64,000 nucleotides of DNA from Lytechinus pictus (Eukaryota > Echinodermata > Echinoidea > Temnopleuroida > Toxopneustidae): positions 10,861,001 to 10,925,000 of the forward strand of contig NW_026974140.1 in NCBI RefSeq assembly GCF_037042905.1, given 5' to 3'. Below the pieces are notes generated by a model that saw only the letters and a list, made by a program, of their open reading frames with translations, did no database searches and was not told the DNA's origin. This document shows positions 1-12,500 of the stretch, piece after piece (the first letter of the stretch is position 1; every line of letters begins with the position of its first letter). A program made the position numbers and the translations under genes.

Positions 1-299
1 GAATATCTTACTTAATATATGACTCCTAGATAGATCCTTGTCATTTGATTGGTTGTTTGATATTGATCATTCGGCCCATTTTACAATGAGTCGTCATTCA
101 TGCAATTTTGGATCTATATGATTTTGTCAATTGCACGCTTGCCGAGACCACCGGTACTTGTGGTGTTTGCAGCGTGCTACTGTTATGTGTATGTACGCGA
201 CAATCAACAGACTGCGCTCGCACCGCATGCACTTATGCATCCAAAGTCATACATTTTAAGTGACAAGGATCTATTTTTAGGTGTCATATAAAACAAAGA

Positions 300-412
300 A
301 TGAATGTTCTTTTCATTCGTGCAGTGGACAGAATACTTCATTTGGTGAAAGATGAAATGATCCATTCACCTCTTGAAGTATTCTGTCCATTGCATTCATA
401 AACATTCATTAT
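300..412. repeat. Short foldback (hairpin) element
   Basis: Arms around 300-345 and 370-412 are inverted copies built on GGACAGAATACTTC / GAAGTATTCTGTCC and AATGTTC / GAACATT-like ends. Probably a small MITE or a remnant of one. Confidence 0.6.
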
Positions 413-653
413 TTGTATAATATTGTATTCTGAAATGATCTTGACCTTGCATTTTGAGAGTTTAGGAATCATTCTCATTGATGCCGTTATGTTATTTGAC
501 CAAGTCACATTCACATTGTCAAGGCAATAGTCAAATATGACTAAATTAATAGTTTTAATCAGCTGACCCTATCCCTTTAGTCATTCTAACTAACTAACTT
601 GTATTAAGAGTGTTATAATATTTAAAGGTTACTAGAATCAAAGGATGTACATA

Positions 654-812
654 CACTAAGAATGTTTTGAACCAACGTATTGGTTTAAATATGAATTGAC
701 CAACTGTTGGTTAAAAAAACTTGCATGCAATTTTTTTTCTTCATTTTAACCAAGAGTTAGTCAGTTCATATTTTTAATCAACTTTTGGGTGGATGAAAAA
801 AACTTCTGAGTG
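654..812. mobile_element. 159-bp MITE with CACTMAGAA ends
   Basis: Terminal inverted repeats CACTAAGAATGTTTT (654) and CACTCAGAAGTTTTT (reverse, ending 812). The interior arms (TTGGTTTAAATATGAATTGACCAACT and a near complement) make most of the element self-complementary. Transposon superfamily not identified. Otherwise 1-2198 holds no gene I can support; 1020-1110 is purine-rich. Confidence 0.65.
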
Positions 813-2198
813 TTTGTTTTAGTTAAGGGACTGTCATAGTTCCAATTATCCTCTGTGAGCATTCGTCACCTTATTGGAAGAAAGGATTTTGGGTTTTGTT
901 TCACGTCATCTGTTTTTGTCCCTGTTCTGTGTGTAAATGTGGTGCCTGAAAATAAATGGCTTCAATTTCATGTTCAAAGCTTATTCCAATCTTAATGTTG
1001 TATTAATTGAGTATGAGATTGATTCCAGAATATTGAGAGAAAAGGAATTAATAAATAATGAGGAAGGGGAATGTAGATTGATGAGAGAGTAATTAGAAAG
1101 GAAGAAAGAGAATGTGGTATGTAGAAAGTGCTTTCATTGGATCATGGAGGGAAAAATTACAAGTTTATTATCTTAAATTAAAAGAAATGAAAATGAGGAT
1201 TAAAAGTAAAGAAAATAAATGAATACAGTGATTATATGATTTTCTTTAGTCAATTATTGATGTTAATAATGTTGGGTTCAATAGCAAGTTACAGATGAGA
1301 TGTAATGATCAGCATCTCAATCCAGCTAACACGTTTCTGGAAAAGGTAAGATATAATTATGGGTTTGGGGTGACTTCAAATTGATACAGGCCAGATAAGA
1401 ACATGAGAAACATTCCACTTAAATGGAGAGACTTTATCTACCATAAAAACAAGATTCTTTGAAATATAAAGGAGCATCCACAGCTGCAATTCTTTATTTG
1501 ATATTAGAAGTTAATAGGGACTGAATGCAGAGAGACACAGTGACATTTGGAAAGGAGATCCCTCTGTTTCAACTGTAGAAGCAGAGGTCGATCTCCCATT
1601 GAATTTTCAAGTAGTTAAAAAAGGGGGAAAAGGGGAAATTGAATGAAAGGGAAGTAGGTGTTGTTATATCTTGAGATGAAATGATGTAGGCCTACCTTTG
1701 GGGGCATTTTAACATCCTACCAAGCACCCTTGTGCTTTCAATTGTGCTGAAAAGGACAAAGAAGAATTTTGTTGGTCAAAATAGAAATAACATACCATCG
1801 ATATTTTCTTTATCGTTTGTAAAAATATACTATATGTATATTTGGTATGTAGGCCTAATGTGGTCAAACATTAAAGTGATTACACATGATAATTCAGAGA
1901 CATCCACTAATTAGGTTCATAATATCTCCCAATTCATAAAATTTTACAAAGTTTCATAAACAACAAATTTGTTGCGCACTTCAGTTTTAAATACACGGGC
2001 ACAATTTCACTATTCTGCTTTTGAGTTGAAAGAAAGGATGGAAGGAAGGAACACGAGAGATAAAATGAAAGATAGAAATACTCTACTGAAAGAAAATAAT
2101 TTGGGAAGTGCAAATGTAAAGAGATGGAACAATAAAGCATTTTTTTTTTTTGGAAATGGGTATTTTGTCAATACTGAACGCTCACCTCACCCCTTATA

Positions 2199-3893
2199 CC
2201 TTGGTCACATTTGCTCTACGGCGGCCATAAGGCGAGTCAAAAACAGCCGTTTTAACATTTTTTGTACCAGCTAGATATAGGTGGTTTGAATAAAACGGGC
2301 TGTTTTTGACTCACCGTAGAGCAACCCAGGACCAAAATCCAATTGAAACCAGTTGGATTTCCAACTGGTTTCAATTGGTTTTAACTGGTTTCAATTGGTT
2401 TTAACTGGAATTTAACAATTTCCAGTTGAAACCAATTGAAACCAGTTGGGCAACTGGAAATCCTAACTGGAACCAGTTGGGTAACTGGAAATGACTTCCA
2501 ATTGGAAATGATTTCTAACTGGAACCAATTGAGTAACTGGAAATCCCAACTGGAACCAGTTGGGCAACTGGAAATCCCAACTGGAACCAGTTGGGCAACT
2601 GGAAATCCTAACTGGAACCACTCCCCAGTTGGGTAACTGGAAATGACTTCCAACTGGAAATGATTTCTAACTGGAACCAGTTGGGTAACTGGAAATCCTA
2701 ACTGGAACCAGTTGGGTAACTGGAAATGACTTCCAATTGGAAATTATTTCTAACTGGAACCAGTCGAGTAACTGGAAATCCCAACTGGAACCAGTTGGGC
2801 AACTGGAAATCCTAACTGGAACCAGTTGGGTAACTGGAAATGACTTCCAACTGGAAATGATTTCTAACTGGAACCAGTTGGGTAACTGGAAATCCTAACT
2901 TGAACCATGCAGTTGTGTAACTGGAAATCCTAACTGGTACCAATTGGGTAACTGGAGATGACTTCTAACTGGAAAGTTGGGTAACTGGAAATGAATTCTA
3001 ATTGGAACCAGTTGGGTAACTGGAAATAAAACTGGAACCAGTTGGGTAACTGGAAATGATTTCCAATTGGTTTCCAATTGGAAATTTTCCAGTTACCCAA
3101 CTGGATCCAATTGAAACCAGTTAATTTGCATATTATCTGCCAGTGTGCACAGATTAATGTTTTATGAGATTCATCATCATTAACAATGTATCTATTTAAT
3201 TCTTTTCAATTTCAAGTGTCACACTTTTTAAAGATAAGTATTTAGAATACTTAGCAGTGAAAACCATGTTCATAAATGTTATAGATTATAATTAAAACAG
3301 ATTAAAGGATAATTAGTACACCACTAACTGTTACCAAATTACATCAAATAAAAATGCATATATTTGAAGATCTTCCATATAATATATACATATGAAAGTC
3401 TGTATTTTATCAATGCCCTTTACATTGGTATTAATAGACATATAATACTGCTTCTGTGTTGGCATATGAGGAATAGTTAGTGCAAATGCTAATTAAATTG
3501 TAACTAATTAAGTTCATTCCAATTAGTTCCAATTGGATCCAGTTGGAAACCAATTGGTTTCAACTGGTTCCAGTTGAAACCAGTTGCCTCCAATTGGTTT
3601 CAACTGGAACCAATTGAAACCAGTTGCCTCCAATTGGATTTAATTGGTTTTAATAGGGAAATTGGAACAACTGGAACCAATTGACACCAATTGCCAACTG
3701 GTTCCAGTTGCCCAATTGGTTTTAACTGGAACCAATTGGCAACTGGTTTTCAATTGGAACCAATTGGCAACTGGTTTTCAATTGGAACCAGTTGTTCCAA
3801 TTTACCTATTGAAACCAGTTGGCCAACTGGTTTCAATTGGTTTTGCCCTTATTGGTTTTAACTGGATTTTGGTCCTGGGAAATGTGACCGAGG
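2199..3893. mobile_element. AACTGG-rich transposon flanked by TA
   Basis: Ends CCTTGGTCACATTT (2199) and AAATGTGACCGAGG (to 3893) are inverted repeats, each flanked by TA (2197-2198, 3894-3895). A second inverted pair, CCAGGACCAAAATCCA (about 2326) and TGGATTTTGGTCCTGG (about 3862), lies inside. The left end also has a hairpin, 2209-2250 against 2289-2325. The interior is about 800 bp plus 330 bp of short motifs AACTGG/CCAGTT/CCAATTGG, separated by about 400 bp of AT-rich unique sequence (3125-3525). Short ORFs here are repeat artefacts. A TA target fits Tc1/mariner-like transposition. Confidence 0.7.
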
Positions 3894-4494
3894 TATTAAT
3901 CCTGCTCCCAAATGCAGTGCAATGTGATTTTTCTAACTGACGTCATAAAGTCAGTGTATTCGAATATTAACTCCATTTTGGTGGGCCAGTAAGCCCAGGG
4001 GGTGCAAGGGAGCCAACCCCCCCCCCCCCCGCGGGAGCCCATGGCATACTTTCTTCCCAAATTCTTTGAAAAGCCCCCCCACTAATAGGCATCCACTTAA
4101 CACCAGGGGCAGATATTTTGCTATAGTATACTCTTAATTTTATTGCAGATTATGATCTCCAATATTTTCAAATTTCACCCTCTAGGATGGGGGCGGATTT
4201 CCCAGCCTCTGTATTCGCCACTACAATGAATATGTGTGCCATTCACTTGAGAGCATTTTTGTTAAGGGCTATTATAATATGTGGGCCTTTCTAAAGATTA
4301 GGTGGTGAAAAATACAATGCAACCGATTTTAAGCCAATAATACAAGTTTTGTGAAAATATATGCCTTTCAGCCCCTTACCCCTCCTACCAGTTCATGTGT
4401 ACACCAATGCTGTCATTGATTGGAGAGGGGGAAAATGGGCACTGCCCCCACTGACTCGTCGTCATGACTTTGACCGATTTCTTTACCCATCCCG
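3894..4494. other. Intergenic, no gene seen
   Basis: Contains a poly(C) tract (about 4017-4032) and G/C-run-rich text resembling degraded transposon ends found elsewhere in the window. No ORF or RNA gene is supported. Confidence 0.5.
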
Positions 4495-5102
4495 TTAAAG
4501 GGGAATCCAGCCTTGGCCATAAAATGTTGTGTTGGGAAAGAGAAAAATAAATTAAACAGAATGGTGAAAGTTTGAAAGAAATCTGTCAAGCAATAAGAAA
4601 GTTATAGCTGCTTTAAAATTGAGACCATGTAGATTTCAAATTGGCAACTGGGTAAGTAAATTATGACAAGGGGCAAGGACAACTTTCCCATAGGCCATAT
4701 ACTTTATTATCAGGCCTGGATTTGTGGTTTTCTCCTAAGTACCCATTCCCCTGGGACAGTAATCTAAATATAACCCAGGTAGTATATTATTTTATGTCCT
4801 CATGAAAGAAAAATATAATTTGAAATAAAACTTTTGGGGAAAATGACATTTTAGCCATAATATGTATTGGAGTACATGGAAGAGTAGTCCTTCCTTGCCT
4901 TACATCACTATGTCTATGCCATCCCATATGCGGCGAATTTGAAGTCTCCATGGGTATAGTAATTACCAATATTTACAACTTTTAAAAATTTATAATTTTC
5001 TTGTTGTTTGTCCAATATTGTTCAAACTTTCACCTATCAACTTGTCTGATTTTTTTTTTCCTTATAAAAACAAGTTTTTATTTGGGTTGGATTCCCCTTT
5101 AA
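4495..5102. mobile_element. 608-bp MITE with TTAA target site, Kolobok/piggyBac-like
   Basis: Inverted ends TTAAAGGGGAATCCA and TGGATTCCCCTTTAA (the right end reads TTGGATTCCCCTTTAA), with TTAA at both borders (4495-4498, 5099-5102). Sub-terminal stretches (GAAAGTTTGAA..., TTCAAACTTTC) are also complementary. No coding capacity. It ends under 200 bp upstream of the CFAP97 start codon. Confidence 0.75.
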
Positions 5103-5298
5103 CAGTGCCCCAACCTCACATTTGCTTTTAGATTTATAGCGCCATCTTGTGGTAAAATTATAGACAATCGACGCTTATGACGTCACAGTTGCTACAACAC
5201 ATATTTCAATCGAGCCCCTGAAAGAACTGTCAATCTGACGATTGATGTGAAGAATTTCAGGCAATTTGGAGGTTTCGAATTAAACTTTGGACGGCAGG
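5103..5298 (+). promoter_or_regulatory. CFAP97: Probable CFAP97 promoter and 5' UTR
   Basis: This 196 bp interval sits between the end of a TTAA-flanked MITE (5102) and the CFAP97 start codon. It contains a perfect palindromic CRE, TGACGTCA, at 5178-5185, and GTTGCTACAAC at 5188-5198, which resembles a half-site of the RFX X-box common in ciliary gene promoters. No TATA box is seen. The transcription start is not visible; the assignment rests on position and motifs. Confidence 0.5.
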
Positions 5299-6519
5299 AT
5301 GGACCACAATGGTAGCTCAGAGCCGATAGACTTTGACTTTTTCGATGAAGGTCCATCAACAAAACGCAGTTCAAGATTAGATCCTCCGGATCCAAAACCC
5401 AACCGACCACAGAGCGGTAAGCGAAGTGGCAGTGCACGGGGATACGACGGGGACTATGACAGGGAGTCGGTGCGTAGCGTGGCAAGCAGCCGCAGCAGTG
5501 TGAGTGTTCGAATTCCAACAGCAACTCCAACTCACGATGATGGTAATGAAGCAGATTATTATTCGGATGACTTTGATGATAGTGATAGAGATGAACATAA
5601 GGCAAAGAATGGTAGTGAATCATTTCGTTTTAAAGACGATATTGATGCCTTGAATTCAAAAGGAAATCGGCGTGAGAGAGATGTTCGAAATGGAAAGGCC
5701 ACCTCAAAAACTGGTTCAAAGTCTCGTCCAAAAACCTCAGTTGGTAGAAGAAGATCATATAGTTCAAGTTCAAATGCATCAACCGAAAGCTCAAGATCAA
5801 GCTCTAGTTTTACTTCTGAGTCGAGTGAAAGATCTAGCCACAGAGACAATGACAGTGTGACGGATGTTTCACCTTTGCAAAGTCCGCCTAGTTCGCCTAT
5901 TCCCAAGCTTGAATATGATGAACAAGAAATGGAGAGGGAATCGGAGAGAATGAGAAGTGTTCACTTTGAAGGAGATGATGTAGACAGTTATAGAGATCCC
6001 AATGAAAGACATGCGAAGCCGAAGGGCAGACCCAAATCGTCAAAGCCGAGAGATAGTCGCAAAGTGCCTAAAACTCCTGGTTACTCACATTACAATGAGG
6101 ATCCTCGTGTGCGAGAAACAGAAGCAAAAGAACTGAGCATGCTGCTACGAGCAGTCCTTGAATTGGATGAAACGCCAAAGGAATCTGATTTGTCAATGCT
6201 TCACAAGAATTTAAAGAGACCTGTTTCAGGGAAGAGGAAGAATCGACCGCAGTCAGCTCCTATGCCCCACCAGAGAATGAACATGTCATTCAGTAATGAT
6301 GAAGTGAAACGTATTGATAGAGATAATAGGAGACTCCTGGATAAGATCATTGGGAAGTCCTCCGAGCCGCCCGCTGCTAACAGAGCAGGTCGAGTCAATA
6401 GACCAAGCAGTGCTAAGCGCTATACTCAGTCTACTGGCACTGGTACCCCAGAGAAACCAGTCAGCCATTCAGCAGTTAGGAGGCAGAGAGACCAACGCAA
6501 GATTGAAATAGAAAACATG
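5299..6519 (+). CDS. CFAP97: CFAP97 coding exon 1
   Basis: Encodes residues 1-407, including nearly all of the low-complexity Ser/Arg/Asp region and the conserved DNRRLL and RRQRDQ blocks. It ends ...GAAAACATG|GTTTGT at codon phase 0. The reading frame runs on for only three more codons to a stop at 6531, as expected for read-through into an intron. The start ATG (AGGATGGAC) has a purine at -3. Confidence 0.92.
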
Positions 6520-9500
6520 GTTTGTATCTAGATTTTTCCTTTTTAAATGTTAACAATTCGAAATTTGTTTTTTAAAACAAAATTTCCATTCTTGTTTTTT
6601 TTTTATAGCTCTATTCAAGCCTTTTGTTGGCAAACCGTTTTCGTTCAGGTAATTCATGTACATGTATATATAAAAGTTACATTTTTCAGATTGGATGGTA
6701 TGAGTTTTGCATTCAAATGGACAAATCTACACTAACAAAAAAAACATTTGCAATAAACAGATCAACATGCATCATCCAAATGGGATGGAAAAGTGAAAGA
6801 TTCTGACAATTTGAATTTTTGCTTGTATACACTGATCACATCATAGGCAGTACACAAATGAGGGAACCTATCAAATAATTCTATTTCATTTTGAAGGATG
6901 ATATTGTTGTTGCTTCTTCTTCTTCTTCAGGTTAAATCTGCCTCCTTCAGGATTGAAGATTCTTGCAGATGGTTTATTTGGCATGTGTGTATGTCCAGGT
7001 TTAGGTGTGCAGTGCAAAATATATACAGGTGCAAGTAAAAAGTCCCATCTGATTTAGCTCTGGCCTTCCGCCAGTCTCAGGCGGAAGGCTTTTGGAGAAG
7101 AGGCATTGATTTTATTGGGAGGGAGAGTATTCCATGCCTTGATCGTCCTTGGAAAGAAGGATTGACGATGATGCTCTGTCCTGCAGTGTGGTAGCTGGTA
7201 GCCGTTCCCTTGTTGCTGTGATCGAGTTCTTGTTGATCCAGTGAGTGGTGTGATGTATTCTTCCACTGGGAAGCTGACAAGATTGTGATGCAGCTTGTAC
7301 ATAAGGACCAGTCTAGAATCCTCCCTACGTTTCTGCAGTGTGGGCCATTCCAGTTCTTCGAGCATAGATGTAACGCTAGAGGTGTTGTGGTATCTGTTAA
7401 GCACGAATCTAGCTGCCCGCCTTTGGATCATCTCAATCTGGTGGATAAGACGATTGGTTGATGGATCCCATATCGAAGAACAGTATTCAACGAGGGGCCG
7501 TACTAGTACTTTGTAGGCAGTGGCTTTAAGTTCAGGCAGGTTGATGCGGAGGTTTCTGCGTAGGAAGGCAAGGGTGGAATTTGCTTTGCGGCAGATATTA
7601 TTAACATGCTGGTTCCATTTCAGATCCGATGTTATTGTGACACCTAGATACTTGGAGGCAGCAGTTACTCTCAGTACCGAGTTGTTCAAGGTGTAGATTT
7701 GATTGGCCGCATTCCTCTTCCTCGTGACTCTGATGACCTCACATTTCTGGGTGTTTAGTTCCATCATCCAATTTGATGCCCATTCACTGATTTTGTCAAG
7801 GTCATCTTGGAGCTGTTGTGTATCTTGCTGGTTCTTGATAGCAAGATAAGTGATTGCGTCATCAGCGAAGAGTCTTACTGGGGATGAGAGTCTATCAGGC
7901 AGATCATTGATATAGTGGATGAACAGGCAGGGTCCGAGGACTGAGCCCTGGGGGACGCCTGATATCACATCAATGGTTGATGAATGGTACCCGTCAAGGA
8001 CTACTTGTTGTTTCCTATGATGTAGGAAGCTTGAAATCCATCCATTGTTCTTATCTCGGATGCCATAGTATTCCAGCTTATGGAGCAGTCTTTGATGCCC
8101 GACCTTGTCGAATGCCTTGCTAAAATCCATGACAAGGACATCAGTCTGGAGGCTTTGATCAAGGTTCTTGTGAAGGTCAGAGATAAATCCCAGCAGTTGT
8201 AGCTCGCAGGACTTGTTTTGTTGGAAGCCGTGTTGCAGAGGATGAAGGATGTTGTTTGCACTGCTATGTTTCATTATGTTGCTGGCTATAATATGTTCAA
8301 GCAGCTTACAACAGATACATGTGAGTGAGATGGGTCTGTAGTTTGATGGGTCTGTTCTGTCGCCTTTCTTGTAGATAGGCACTACATTGGCCTCTCGCCA
8401 ATCGTGTGGTATCTGACCAGTGTTGTAAGAGATCCTGAAGATAGTGGTCAGAATTGGGGCGATGACATTGGAAAGCTTCTTTAGAACTTGAGGTGATATG
8501 CCATCAGGTCCTGGTGCCTTGTGAATCTTGAGGCTCTTCAGAAGTTTCTCCACACCATTGGTTGTTATGATGATCTCTGGCATGTCTGGGTATGGCGATG
8601 CATCAGGCAAGAGATGTGGCGGGACTGGCATTTCATTGGTGAAAACCTTCTGGAATTGCTGATTGATAATATCAGCTTTGGCAGTGGAGTCCGTCACTCT
8701 CCGTCCCTCAGATTTCAGCTCAGCTATCCCAGTGTTGTCCGTCTGGTTGTGCTTGATAAAACGCCAGAAGCGTTTCATAGAGTTAAACTCGGCTGATTCC
8801 TCATCCTCTTCATCCACAGTGAAGATTGACTCAAGGTAATTCCAGTATGCTTTCCTGAGTTCAGCTTGGAGTGTACGCTTGGTGTTCTGCAGCTCTACCT
8901 CCATGTTGTGTGGGATGGGACCCTGGTTGTTATTTCTGTGGTGCCTGAATTTCTTCCATACTCTGTCTTTCTTTTTGATGAGTCGTCTGACATGGTTGGT
9001 GACCCAGGGTAGGCTGCCTTTAGGGTGTGTCATTTTGTGGGGAATGAAGTTTTCTACTCCCTCCTTGATTGCGTTCTTGAAGGTCATCCACAAATCATTC
9101 AGTGTTGAAGTGTTGATTTTGCTATCAATCTCCTCCCATGCAGATATCATGACTTTTTCGAACTCCTTCCAGTCTGCCTTTCCGTAGAGCAGGACTTTTC
9201 TCTGCTTTGAATTGCGTCTTGTTGCTTTCAAGTCGACGATGATGAGAGGACAGTCATGATCAGACACTCCAGGCACCACTTGGCTATCAAGGACTAACGT
9301 AGGGTTGTTCGTGAGAATGAGGTCCAGCACATTTCGTCCTCTGGTTGGCTCTCTGACGATTTGCGTGAGGCCGCGATCCTCGATGATTGTGCCGAACTTC
9401 TGATGTAGGGCTGGATTCCTACAGTTGCCAATCACATGATCCTCCCAGTTCCAACCAGGCAGATTGAAGTCTCCAGCAACAATCACCGAGTGAGTCGGAG

Positions 9501-12500
9501 GAAGTCTGTTTAGTGACCTCTCAAGTTCAGTAAGGCTGTCTGCATCTCTTTCATGTGGTCTGTAAAACGCTGCAACATGCAGAGTCTTTGCTCCAGCCAG
9601 ATCAATTCTACACCACAGAATCTCACAGTCTGTCTCAAGTTCAACTTCCCTTACAGCCATGAATTCTTTTTTGGTTGCAATGAAAACTCCTCCATGTGCA
9701 TCGCCGGGTCTGTCTCGACGTTCGATGTTATACGTATTAGTAGGGAACACCTCACTGCTGCAAATATCTGGCTTCAGCCAGGACTCAGTCCCGACAATGA
9801 TATCTGGCTCATGTTCCTGGATAAGGAGTAGAAATGCCTGCTTCTTCGCTCTGATACTCTGGCAGTTTACATTAAGTATCTTGAGTGCCCTTGGTCGAGG
9901 CTTCTTTGCAGTAGTGGGTTTCTCCTTCGGTCTAATGGGAGTAGAGGTTGACGCTGGAGGACCAATACTCAGAATTGACGTCTCTGAAGCTCTATCCTGT
10001 TCATTTTCATCCTTATCGGTAGGCAAAGATATATCTTCATCTCCAATGGTTAAGTGGTTGAAGGGGTTGTAGCTATCAGTGTCAGCTTTGAGTTCAAGGT
10101 TAGACATGCTGATATTGTGCATGCCGCACATGTTGCAGATCCACACAACAGAGCTGTTCCCAACTGCGATGTACTCCGCTGTGTTGAAGTGTACGCAATG
10201 TGCGTGAAACCACTGATTGCATACCCCGTCGCATTGGATTGCCTTTGTTTTCCATGTTACTGCTCTTTTGCATGCCCCACATGGGAATTTTGGCTTTCTA
10301 GGCATGTTTCATCTCAGCTTCTAGGTTTGCAGAAGGCTGTGAACTGCGAGTTTACTTGAGCTCCGGTCAGTTTACATGATGATAAAGCCGCAAGTCCACC
10401 TAAGTCAGAGTCTATATCTAGGAATTTACTTTAAATAGCAGAGTAGGGAAGGGTGACAAAATCCTTCATAAGCAGGCAAGTCTTACATTTATGCTAGCTA
10501 TGTTGTGATTTAGATGCAGGCAGGGTCTAATTCACAGGTCCTCTTGACTGCTAACAATACATCCACTCAGGTAGTGTGCTGACTCCTAAGTTATAACTGC
10601 AGACACCAGTGCCAGTAAATACTGAGAAGACAATCAGTATTTCTCCTGGAAATACACCTTAAAGGCTTAAGCTTCACACTATCCAACAAAATTTGCTGAA
10701 TCAATGATTTGAATCTCTGTTTATTGAATCTAATGAGTAAAAAACCATACCTAGTAACTCCAGAAGAGATTTTGATGAAGGGTGATTTCAATCCAATTGC
10801 TTCAGTTCTCTTGACTGCTAACATGAAACTCAGGTAGTGGGACTATGCTTAGACTATGCAGATATGCTGAGAAGACATCCCATGTTTCACCTGGAAATAC
10901 ACCTTCTGAAACTTCACATTTCCCAACAAAATTGGCTAAATCAATGGTTTAAATATCTGATTATCCAATCTAATGAGCAGAAACCAGTAAATTCTCCAGA
11001 ATATAACGATGAAGGGTGATTTCTATGGAGAGATTGCAGCACACATCCTAGCCCAGCCACACACACACACACTCTTTGCTTTTGGGCCTATTTACAATGT
11101 AACACTTAGTAGTCTAGGTCCTCAGTAGAAATTGGTGTTGAGTGAGAACCAAAAGTTAAAGAACTAGTAGGTTGTAATATTACATGTACATTGTACTTAT
11201 GTATAAGGATCATAAAGTTCAGTTTTCATCTCCACATTGCTTTGATTCCTCATGGAGAATGGAAAATCATTATGAGTTGATCTGGAGATCCTCATCGTCA
11301 AAGAAATAGAATATTTGATAGTTTATATTTAAAGGGCAAAAGAAATGCAGTGTGGATTTCATCATTGGCTCGGGCCTCATTTTGCATTCTGTAGACTAGG
11401 ATTTAGCTGTTTTGTGAAAAGGTACATGTAATTGTAAAATAGCCACTAATGACCACCAATATTGAATTTTGCAACAGAGACATACTGAAGACATTAATGA
11501 TCATCTCTATAGTGGAAGATCATAAAATTTGATTGAAAATGGTTTGACTGGCATCAATTGCTTTTACCAAATCCAACAAAATAACTGTGACATGCGAGAC
11601 TTGATAGATAAAACTTTATATGAATGCCACATGCTCGTTAACAAAATATCATATCATTGATAACATTTGCTAAATATCTACATGTAGTTGCACCGTAATA
11701 AAGACTCATGAGGAATCAAAGGTTTGAAAAATATCTGGTCAAATTAAGATACATGTATGTAACAAATTCCTGTCATTATTTGGAGTTGAATATATAAATG
11801 TTTTCGTTGCAGGCCTTAAAGTCAAATTTGAATTTTTAAAGCCAAATCCACTTTCCGATGGGGCACATTTTAATACTGCAGCACCATTGGGGGAAAAAAA
11901 AGGCAACAGTACCCAAGGTTGGGGCATTGAAGCAAATCAAGAGGACATCCATGGTATTGGTATTGCTTGGCTTTAGAGCAATTTAAGCCCTGTTGTTAGC
12001 TTTGAAATTTAATTCAATTGACCCGAACAAATAATCCATTGACCAGATTATAGGGATTTACATGAGGTTTGTGGAGATGAGGGGGGGATATGATGTGCAC
12101 AGAGATGGGAGTTCACTTAAGACTACCTCCATGCTTAAGATGAGGTATTTCATTAACAAGCAGTATAGCAGATTGACGTCTTTTTAAGGCTGGAAAAGCT
12201 GCAAAAGTAAAAAATCTGGTAATGAGGGCTCAGAAATTTGGGGATTAAGAAAAATGTGTTGTATGAATTCATGGGAATGCAATTAAAATGAAAAAATCAA
12301 GTCCTCATCTTAATGTCCTCATTTTCAATGCCAATAAATTTAGTCAGAATATGCAGCCTCTAATTAATGTGATGATAATTGGAAGTATGACTGAAGCTTT
12401 AACCTTTTCATTAATCAAAGTAACCTACATGTAGAGGCCATATCACATACATGTAGCATACGGTTCAATGAATATAACGATATGGAGGGAAGCTGCTCAC

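Noticed and set aside
2381..3077. Repetitive ORFs rich in FPVTQLVPV-like text
   Set aside because: By-product of the AACTGG word repeat; present on both strands.
5287..5298. CFAP97 starting at position 5287
   Set aside because: The codon there is TTG; the first ATG in frame is 5299, has a good context and matches the family N-terminus (MD...).
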